Positions 20,009 through 28,020 of a stretch of 30,427 nt of DNA are shown here, in pieces; position 1 is the stretch's first letter, and every line of letters begins with the position of its first letter. The position numbers were made by a program, and so were the translations under genes. The stretch comes from Nymphaea colorata (taxonomy: Eukaryota > Streptophyta > Magnoliopsida > Nymphaeales > Nymphaeaceae). The notes beneath the pieces are model-generated. The model did not search any database. It was not told where the DNA came from and saw only the letters and a list, made by a program, of their open reading frames with translations. The DNA lies in contig NC_045147.1 in NCBI RefSeq assembly GCF_008831285.2, forward strand, positions 12,777,427 to 12,807,853. The letters run 5' to 3'.

Positions 20009-21320
20009 CTACTGCCATGCTGGATCAATATCCTCTTCGCTATCTGAATGTTGATGGAGAACTATTGCAGCACCATCAGTACCATTGTCTCCGAATTCAT
20101 GAACTTGCCATCCTGCATTGATTTGGGCAAAATGTTCAGGTAATCATGGCTTAATACAAATAGGGTTTTGGAATGGTATAACTATTTTTATATGTTCAGT
20201 ATCATAGGTGTATATCTTTGTATTTCTGTCTTCTGACATGAGGTGATGCCAGGTTCTCAATTGTTGGGACATCTTGAATTCTCTCCATCTTGTAAGCTCA
20301 TCATGCCATTCGTCTGGATTAGCTTCTGGTATGTCTATAAGAGGTAGAGGAGCTTAGAGGGGTGGCGAAAGAGTATGTCCTAATGGTTATTTCATGCTTT
20401 GCATCACATGGATAGTCATATGTTTGATGGATTGTATTGATATCTAGATTTACAAATCCTTTTGTAACCCAGTTATTTCTGAAAATCAGTTCTACTATAT
20501 AAGCTAAACGCCAATTGAATCGCAGCATATGAGTCTGCTCTACTGCCGTTACGATAATCCTTCTTACATATCCTAGTTCCATTAAGTTTTTCAAGGAAAT
20601 CTGCGTGTCAAACATTTCTATGTCTGTCCATCTTTTCATATTAATGCTTACCAGGATGATCCCAAATCCCTTATGACTCTCACAGAAAGAGTTATCAGCA
20701 TGTCTTCTTTGTTGGTATTTGACTAAACAGAATTTCAATCCTTTTTTTCGTAATCTAGGCTTTCGAGCAAAAAATCTTAATATCTACTGAATACGTCCTT
20801 GTTCCTTATTTTGCTGCTGAAGAACTATTTTGTAGACTTGTTCTCTTGCTACATCTATTTCTGGGGGAAAACTTTCTCTTTTTTCTTCCAACTATTTTTT
20901 CATTTCTTTTTCCCATTGTTCTTTTAGGAATTCTACTTCGGTTGTTGACTACTTCAAATTTTCAGTCATGTCTTCCAATTTCTCTTTACGGAGAGTTAGT
21001 TCTGTACTAGTATTCTCTAAATGTTGCGCCATGTTCAGAAAAGCAGGGTTTGGGGTAGGATCAAGAAAGAGCTTGAGTTGGCTTTGTGTGATCTGGTTTT
21101 GAGTATTTTTGATGCTAAGGTAGGTTGCTAGGATGCTGAGGATTTTAGAGAAGGTTGGGTTTTTTCTATTGTGCCAGAGGTTATCTAATAAAATATGGTC
21201 TTTTTGGTCAAGATTCATACTAGGCAAAGTTAAGAATGTAAGATTGGAGTCAGGGGGTAATATGGGTAGGCCTAGATCTAGGTCTATTTGGACAAGGTGG
21301 GTTTGGCTAGAAGAGGCCAT
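20009..21320 (-). pseudogene. Pararetroviral ORF4, unassigned coiled-coil protein, broken
   Basis: This is the last ORF before the primer-binding site. It starts at an ATG (21320; ATGGCCTC context), preceded by TTTTGTTTCAGG, which resembles a 3' splice site. The frame spans roughly 430 codons. In-frame stops lie at 20949-20951, 20892-20894, 20784-20786 and 20144-20146, with one frameshift around 20330-20370. Its N-terminal third is proline- and leucine-rich, the middle is Glu/Lys/Gln-rich and coiled-coil-like, and the C-terminal end is acidic (HSDSEEDIDPAWQ). Its place in the genome corresponds to the transactivator/inclusion-body protein of caulimovirus-like genera, but I recognise no conserved domain. 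No protease, RT or RNase H motifs occur in it. Function unknown. Confidence 0.6.
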
Positions 21321-21445
21321 GTTTCCTGAAACAAAATTTTGTGTTAGATAAAAGAATGCATTCTACATTGTCTACCATGACTAATGTCTATTTACAGAAA
21401 ATCTTAAACCTATCCTATATGATGCTCAAAGGTTATCAAACATTA

Positions 21446-22995
21446 TTAGTCATTATTCATGTTATCTAACATGTATTGTAGGTTGGTTAAAGTGGAAATT
21501 TTTTCTTGAAATTCTTCAACATATTTTCTACTTGATTCGAGTATGTTATGGCTCATGCAGCTATCACTACAAGGTTCTTCATCAGAGAAATTAGGAGCAT
21601 GAAATGATTCTTCTATAGATATAATCTTATAGATGCTTTCAGTATCGCTAATATATTCATCTAAAGCCAATACGTCCTTATTTACACAGTGAACAAGGAT
21701 TGAAGCTTTATTGTAAAGATTTTCTCGTTTTGAACAGTCCCTAACTAAATGTTCAGGACTACCACAAGTAAAGCATGTTAACTTGTTTTTGTAATCCCTT
21801 TGGGTATTATATTTTCTAACATGTCTATGTTTATCAAGATAGGGTTTTCTAGCATTAGATTTACGAAGGTAGTATCTTCGTCGTTTATCTTTATCTCTTG
21901 TCTTATAAGTTTTCAGGTGTCTAGGTTCTTTATCATATCTTTGTGGCATATAAATTTGTTTGCAAAAACTATATTCACCTTCTAATTGTTTAGAAATGGT
22001 TATTTCAGTAGATTTCTTTACTAATTCTTCAATTATGAACTGGATTCTTATACTGATGTTATCAAGTTGGGGTATTGTTTCCCTTTCTTTGTATTTTTTA
22101 TGTATTTCAAAACCCAATGAATCTGGTAACTTAAGAATAGACTTTCTCCGATCTCTTTATTATAAAAACATCATGCTAAGGAACTATAATAAAAGAAATC
22201 TTGTAAGAAAGGTTTTATATAACGCCAATCTTTAATTTGGAGTTGCTCTAGTTTTCTAATCGAATCTTGTTGTTGTTTATCAAACCCTACATTTGGCTGA
22301 TATCCTAATAGGAGTAATTGTACTTTATTGGTAAAGTTATAAATATTTTTTCCTAGAAGAATTTCTTTTTGTAAGTCTTGGGGTGTTCTCTCTTGTATGC
22401 TTCCCAAGATGCTCTAGCGGTTTCTCCTAAAAACTTTTCTGCCCAAGAACTCTATTGTCCACATTTCTTGATTCATCCTGTTCCATTTTCTAGCAACTTG
22501 TTGAGACCATATGTCTATTACTGAGGGTAATAATTGAGGATCATGAGCACTTACGTTCAAAATTCTCCCTTCATCTAATAAATATTTTCTGTCTATGGTT
22601 TCTAAAGGCATCCTTTTTCCCTGTGGTTTACAGGTATCTCTTTCTTTATATTCTACATAAGGTCTGCTAGGGGGTTGCCCGGGTGAATAGAATACTACAT
22701 GTGTGATTGGTGGGGGTTGAGTTTGTTGTTGATCTTGTAGTGATCTTCCAGTGGTCACCAGGGAGGATTCGGGGGCATCTATTTCCATAAGATTTTTTGA
22801 GATGTTCATCGGCTTCTGCATATAAGCATCTTCTGGTCTATTTACTCTGATATTTCCCGTAGGATCTATATATACGTTGTCTTCCTCTTGAATTCTTCAT
22901 TCTGCGACTAACTTTATTTCTAGTCTAAGGATATCTTCTTCTGACAAGTCAAAGTTCTTAGGAAGTAGAATACAATTATGTTCTAAGGCTTCCAT
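21446..22995 (-). pseudogene. Endogenous pararetrovirus coat protein (CCHC zinc knuckle), broken
   Basis: The ATG at 22995 overlaps the movement-protein stop by one base (TGATG), suggesting coupled translation. The frame has stops at 22897-22899 (TGA, a likely CGA deamination) and 22414-22416. Frame changes lie around 22435, 22375 and 22120-22170. The central part carries an FLGE...W pattern (in a shifted frame near 22420) seen in Caulimoviridae capsids. The C-terminal part has a Lys/Arg-rich tract and then C-x2-C-x4-H-x4-C (CFTCGSPEHLVRDC, 21734-21775), the Caulimoviridae coat-protein zinc knuckle. An acidic tail follows (FSDEEPCSDS). A stop at 21446 ends the frame, so it is not fused to a polymerase here. 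Confident family call; not functional. Confidence 0.85.
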
Positions 22996-23825
22996 CAATC
23001 TTCTTCTTCAGATTCGTTTTCTTCTTTATGTTGTTTTTCTTTATAGTCTAAAAATCTCACATTATTGCTACCATCAAGGTTTTTAAACATTAAACTTTCT
23101 TCAGGAACTTTGACATTAGTATTTATTTCTAAATTTTTACTAATATTCCAATCTAAGCCTTCTAACTCTTCAGGATCAATAGCCATAGGCTTAGTCATTC
23201 TTATACCTTTACTAGTCATAGACTCAATGATGGCTTTTGTATCGATTTTATACTTTGTGGTACTGCTATTTGTTACTTTTCCTAGGAATCCGACATTTAC
23301 AAGTAAATTAGCCTTTTCCGTAAACGTTTCATATCCCTTAGTTTGAATTCCTATGATAATATGTTCAAGGTCTCTTATGCTTAGCAAGAAATCGGGTGCA
23401 CAATAAAATATTCCCTGGTTGTTGGTCATGTCAATTTCCATACTTGTTATAATGGCCTTCCTAGGATCATTTGCCCATCTCTTATCTAGTAAAGTGATTA
23501 AAACTTTTGTTCCCAGTTTTCTTCTGGCTAAACCCTTAATTCCTATAATTATTAGACCAAGATGAATAAATCTATTATGGTTTCGTGATAATTGTTTAAT
23601 ACTGTCTTGACTAACGATGCCGATGTTTTGGTGTTCAGTAGTTACACAAACTTCTTCTTCTCTACTTATTCTGACCAATTGTGGGTTTACACTCCAAAAC
23701 CCTGTCCTATATAGAGTTCTAGGATTTAACAAGGAGAGTTGATGATTATTGTAGATTTCTAAATCTCTGTTTACATCTATTATTTCTTCTAATGTTCTAG
23801 GGCTAGGACCCTGAGTTCGAACCAT
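22995..23825 (-). CDS. Endogenous pararetrovirus movement protein (30K superfamily), frame intact
   Basis: A 276-residue uninterrupted frame from the ATG at 23825. The core at about residues 85-185 has the 30K movement-protein layout: FIHLGLIIIGIKGL, then VLITLLDKRW with the conserved Asp at 114. Next comes a second beta-rich block (GIFYCAPDFLLSIRDLEH) and then a conserved-looking glycine region. The C-terminus is highly charged (KEENESEEED). Such proteins form tubules or modify plasmodesmata for cell-to-cell movement in Caulimoviridae. Its position between ORF1 and the coat protein is the usual order in the family. It is the longest undamaged viral ORF here. As an integrated copy without a defined active promoter it is probably not expressed. 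Confidence 0.82.
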   Translation of the reverse strand: MVRTQGPSPRTLEEIIDVNRDLEIYNNHQLSLLNPRTLYRTGFWSVNPQLVRISREEEVCVTTEHQNIGIVSQDSIKQLSRNHNRFIHLGLIIIGIKGLARRKLGTKVLITLLDKRWANDPRKAIITSMEIDMTNNQGIFYCAPDFLLSIRDLEHIIIGIQTKGYETFTEKANLLVNVGFLGKVTNSSTTKYKIDTKAIIESMTSKGIRMTKPMAIDPEELEGLDWNISKNLEINTNVKVPEESLMFKNLDGSNNVRFLDYKEKQHKEENESEEED

Positions 23826-23913
23826 TCTAGTTAATAGATTTTCGTCTATTCACCTTATTTCATTAGTATCATTAAGGTTTCTACTGAAACTAGAAAAGAA
23901 CGTCTTACAGCCA

Positions 23914-24237
23914 TTATCTTCTGGAAAAAGCTATACTTTTAGGAATAGGGGTAGGGGTAGGTTTGATCCCACCATTTCCTATGTTTAGTTTGTCTAGTCT
24001 TTTGGTTAATTCCTCTAGGTTTGCTTCCTGTGGTTCTGATTTTTTTCCTAGGGTTCGTTCGAGTTGGCTAATTCTTTGATTTAGTTTTATCATCATAATG
24101 ATTAGCAGACTTAGTTGATGAACTATAAGTTTATCAGAACTACTAGGTGGATCGTATCTGGTTAATCCTTCTGCATCGGGGTAGTAGGTTCTTGTTTCTT
24201 TTAGACTTTGTATGTAAATGTCTTTTTTATTACACAT
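23914..24237 (-). CDS. Endogenous pararetrovirus ORF1, virion-associated-protein-like
   Basis: A 107-residue intact frame starting at ATG 24237, the first long ORF after the leader. Residues 1-30 are polar and Tyr-rich (TYYPDAEGLTRYD). The middle (about 37-63) is a Leu/Ile heptad segment followed by KLNQRISQLERTLG, a likely coiled coil. A second amphipathic stretch (LEELTKRLDKLNI) is followed by a Pro-rich basic end. Small coiled-coil virion-associated proteins that oligomerise and bind the capsid occupy this place in badnaviruses and relatives. The assignment rests on position, size and coiled coil rather than on a diagnostic motif. The next ORF (movement protein) starts 88 bases downstream. 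Confidence 0.6.
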   Translation of the reverse strand: MCNKKDIYIQSLKETRTYYPDAEGLTRYDPPSSSDKLIVHQLSLLIIMMIKLNQRISQLERTLGKKSEPQEANLEELTKRLDKLNIGNGGIKPTPTPIPKSIAFSRR

Positions 24238-24992
24238 AAGGCCTATAAGGTTTACTAAGTTTTAGGGTCTTATGTTTTTCAGGATTCAAATATTCTATTC
24301 TATGCATATACAGCAAACTAATAAAACTACTACTAAAAATATTAAATATTTTTGGATTTTTTGACAAACACAATTTTCAATGAAAGGGTGCTTAAGATAC
24401 GGTTTTTCAAAATCAAAAGGTTCTTGAGCCTACTAGGTACTCATCTCTTTTTATCCCACAGTCCTTTGTATCATGCATACAACTTCACACTCTGTTTACG
24501 AGTCTTTAGTTTTAGGTTGAAAAAATTCCTTTCACAGGAACAGGGTTCTACGAACAGATAACACATTTATTATAAAAAAGAACAAACTGAAACATGGTAA
24601 GCTTATGGTATGATTCCCCCGATTTTGGAAACTTGTTATATTCTCCTTTCATAGAATACCATGTGCGACACCTTGTCATCCCATTCAGACCTCACCGTTT
24701 GTGTACTATTTTTCTCCTAAACAACCTTCTCGCCTCGACGGGTACTTCTTTTCCATAATAACCTATTGGTCTTAAAGGATTTACATAGTGGCTTGTCCAG
24801 AGAATCAAGAACTAAAAAACACGAGAAACAGATCATGAACAAAACATGTTACAGTAGGTTCTTCCTTATAAAGCATGGTTCCTATGCATAGATCCTGGCT
24901 AGGGCCAAAACTTCCAACATAAAACACAAAGATTCATAACAACAGATTATGCAGGCATATGTAAAGATACATACTTCCGGGGAAGAGACTTT
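24238..24992 (-). promoter_or_regulatory. Pararetroviral leader, including leader repeat copy A (24659-24992)
   Basis: About 750 bases of non-coding sequence before ORF1. The distal 334 bases (24659-24992) repeat 19461-19793. The proximal part (24238-24658) has no second copy in the window. Short ORFs and A/T-rich stretches are present, as in the long leaders of Caulimoviridae. The primer-binding site expected beyond 24992 is missing: similarity to copy B stops at about 24992, which is the truncated 5' end of the insertion. Confidence 0.75.
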
Positions 24993-25540
24993 GAATACTT
25001 CTTACAACAAAAAAAAAGAAAAAAAAGAAAAAAAAAGAAATAGGGACAGAAATACCCCAACTCCATCGACGAGTAGAACCCATCACCAATCGACTGAAAC
25101 CAGTCGTCTCCCTTGTGGTGGTGGTGGAGACGATTTGGGGAAAATAGGACACGATGCTGAAAGGAGCTCCTCCTGCCGTTTCTCTTCGTTGCTGGTTCAT
25201 CCCCGTCACAGTGAAGGTGGAGACTGAAAACAACACCATTGAACCACCGGTTTTTGGGTAGACCGTCTTTCCCACGCTGGTGAAAAATGAGGGCAGAGGA
25301 AGCGGCGATGGCAGAAAATGTCAGACGGTCGGTGGGCGGCATCATGGAACTCGAGCGTTGGAGCTTGCGAGAGGAAGACGCTCCTCTCTCTCTGCTTCGT
25401 TCCCCCTTTGAAGAAGAAGGAAGCTCCACCGCTGAACGATGGAGGTGCTCCCGCGAGGAGAGAGAAGGTGAGGGCGAGAAATAAAAAAAAGATAGGGCTC
25501 GACCGATTTTATACTTCATTCCATAATTTTTAGAGATGGT
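24993..25540. other. GC-rich island of unknown nature next to the viral insertion
   Basis: A poly-A-like tract with interspersed G (about 25007-25040) is followed by sequence clearly richer in G+C than its surroundings (25050-25480). A minus-strand frame (25624 to 24947, 225 codons) stays open across it and into the viral repeat, but shows no recognised domain. A TATAAAAT on the minus strand at 25506-25513 and a T/C-rich stretch just downstream resemble a promoter and 5' UTR. It could be the 5' part of a host gene or a retroelement leader, cut by the viral insertion. Not identified. Confidence 0.35.
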
Positions 25541-26052
25541 CCACCTTATTAGCAAAATTCTCGAATAAGTTGTTATAAGTTTTAGAAATTCATCCCGCAA
25601 CGTTTTTGCTAAAAACTTTTTCAAAAAGAGGCTTGCAACAGTTATTTTCAGTTAAACCAAAGATTTCATGTGAAATTACATGGTAGCACCCTCCGAGTTC
25701 TTAGAAATTGCAAAAAGGGGGTTTTCATATATTTGTTTGAAATTTCAGTAGAAAAATGAATTGTTATGTATTATTGCTTTTTGGTACCCTTAGTTATTTA
25801 AAATTTCAGAATAAGGGTTCGAAAATCTTTTGTTCTATACGATGATTACAACATACTATGTGAGATTTTTGAATGTGATATACTTTGTATAGATGCATCT
25901 CTTCTCGACTTTGCCTTGTTGCCATTAAATTAAGATTAGAAATGGCTTATTGCTTCTGTCTGGGAAACCGAGCCCAAGGGCGGTTTTTGTGAGAGGTAAT
26001 AGACGATGTCTTGTGATGAGAAACCCTCACATTTGAAATTCGAAGGCAAAAC
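25541..26052. other. Intergenic, nothing recognised
   Basis: AT-rich, with no coding content that I can support. Confidence 0.5.
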
Positions 26053-26415
26053 GTGGGCTGTGTGCAATTGTACATGCGAGTGCGAGCTTTTTTTTGCCCA
26101 GTGTTTGGTTTCGTCTTGAGAGGTAGGGGTGCACCTGAGCTCACTGTTGACGCACACTCCTCTGTCTGCACTGGAGGGTCCACAGGGTATTGGGCTGCAC
26201 AAGGGTCCGGGATTTTGCTGTTTCTGTTGGAGAGCAAGGCGTCTCCTGGTCCCTCACCCTGGGTTCTTAGAGGGACCATGCTGCTGCAGCGGCGATCTGG
26301 GATATCTCAGGAGGCATCACGGCAGGTTACCCTCGATCTGTTGGATCGCCTGGTGAAGAGATGTTCTGTTCTGCCCGTCAGTGCCCACGGGGATTTCTGT
26401 TGTTGCTCGGCATGA
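26053..26415 (+). other. Unrecognised open frame, 120 codons
   Basis: A GC-richer stretch with an open plus-strand frame; two minus-strand frames overlap its 5' half. The predicted protein is Cys-, Ser- and Gly-rich, with no signal peptide, membrane segment or known motif that I can defend. It may be a decayed exon or a chance open frame in GC-rich sequence. TTTACAGGTAG at about 26630 looks like a splice-site pair, but no exon structure could be built. Confidence 0.2.
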
Positions 26416-27549
26416 TGACCATGACATTGTCAGAGAACCACGGTTGGAAGTCCACAAATATTTTGGAGGTTTTGAACACCTCGTTTCTGTTAGTGAATCG
26501 TAACTTCAATATGTGTTAAGATTTGAAGACATTTGTTTTACAAAAATCAAATATTATTTTGTTGGGCCATGTTCCATTCATGGCTGGATTTTCCATACTC
26601 AAAGAAATTCTGACCCTTCTTTCTATCTTTACAGGTAGTTCTTGATAGTGTATAGCTCATGGTGTGGCGACCTCAGTCTTGTGATGGATGGGCATTGGTA
26701 ATGTAGACACTGCGTCGGTTTTGGGCTTCGTGTTTAATTTAGTTGTTTGGGTCCAAGTGTTTTATTTTAATACAGTTCATTTGTTTAAGTTTTGGTCATG
26801 ACTCAATGTTACTTTCGCTATTATTTATGCAAATGAAAAGAAAAAAAATTTGGTGTCAAAAATTGGGTCACGACAAAAACTCAAGTAATGACCCAATATT
26901 GGATTCATACTTGATGGTCTACAACCTCATTCCATTTTCAAAAACTTTTATCTTTTTATAACAATATTTATGACAATCTTATAAATAAAAATAAGAAACT
27001 TATATGTATGTGATGGTAGGAATATGCTTTTAGATGAATGTTATGGTAGGATAGGGCTAATGCATTCATACTCACTTAACATCACTTATGATCACAAACA
27101 CCTTTCCAAAGAAACTTAAGCAAGATGAGATGAAGCTCTAACTAGGTAATAACCAAATTAAAGCATAATCTCAAACCTACTTAAGCTTTTAAGAATAAAG
27201 TAAAGAGATTTCATAAATGATCTCCAAAGGTTTCCAGGTGATATTTGTAAAGATTTCTCAATTCAAAATTTCTCAAATCAAAATGTTTTACATTCTCAAG
27301 TGATCCTTCAAGAACTTTTTCAAAAACTTGAAACATCATTCAACATTTTCTCAAACACAACACTGCATTTAAAATGAAAAGGATTTTTATGCCAAAACTA
27401 AATGCATAAAAAATAAACATAGCCCTTGGATTGATTACCTTCGGTAAAGGCACCAGGAACGGTCGATCCTCATACCGACTAGCGAGTCACTTTCTCTCTC
27501 ATTTTCAAAATAAAATCTCAATTTTCTGGTGCAATTAAAAAACCAAATT
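26416..27549. other. Intergenic, nothing recognised
   Basis: AT-rich sequence without long frames or repeats that I could identify. Confidence 0.5.
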
Positions 27550-27742
27550 TTTTTTTGGGATGTGAACAAAGGCCTTTGTTGACGTGCACCTTGATTCCAA
27601 GGTAGTAGTGGATTTGCCCTAAGTCCTTGAGGAAGAAACATTGTCCTAGCTTTTCTAAAAAATTTGTTATCTCTATCTCGGAGCTGCCATTCAAAATAAT
27701 GTCATCGACATAGATAAAAAAATAAACAATGGTGGAACCAGA
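27550..27742 (-). pseudogene. Ty1/copia reverse transcriptase core fragment
   Basis: The minus strand reads STIVYFFIYVDDIILNGSSE, followed by a stretch ending in FFLKDLGQIHYYLGIKV. YVDD (27701-27712) is the catalytic motif of plant copia RT, and LKDLGxxxYxLGI is the conserved segment after it. The fragment ends abruptly at about 27742, where a copia LTR end in the opposite orientation begins. On the other side similarity fades near 27550. It is too short to be functional. Confidence 0.88.
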
Positions 27743-28020
27743 ACCACATTACATCTTGTGTCTGCTTCTTTCTCCTTAGATTCTATGCTCGTTTTATTAA
27801 CATAGTATCAGAGCTAAAGTCTCACTTGTCATGGCTGCATCATCGTCTTCTAGCGTCTCCTGAACTGCTCATGCTGCACTAGGTGCACAATGAAATGTTT
27901 TCTCAAGTCTGGTTTCAGTTAAGCTTGATCGATCAAATTACCTTCTCTGGCATTCTCCAATTGAAAGTGTTATGAAAAGTCAAAACTTGATCAAGTACGT
28001 TAATGGGAAATGTCTTGCTC
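27743..28020 (+). mobile_element. Copia LTR end, primer-binding site and start of Gag (plus strand)
   Basis: 27743-27802 matches the LTR end at 14075-14135 (inverted), with shared CTTTCTCCTTAGATT and ATTAAC. TAGTATCAGAGC at 27803-27814 is a tRNA-Met primer-binding site with one mismatch. ATG at 27831 opens a Ser-rich frame that stops after ten codons. A shifted frame then gives SLVSVKLDRSNYLLWHSPIE, the N-terminal signature of plant copia Gag. Similarity ends at about 28020, where TGGTGGAGCAAGAAATTTTTGG begins. This phrase is common in plant intergenic elements and suggests a further insertion there. Confidence 0.78.

Noticed and set aside
19461-24992. Interpretation of the 333-bp direct repeats as LTRs of a retrotransposon
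   Set aside because: The primer-binding site lies upstream of copy B rather than just inside an LTR. The internal genes are movement and coat proteins, and no integrase is present. A circularly permuted pararetroviral copy fits better.
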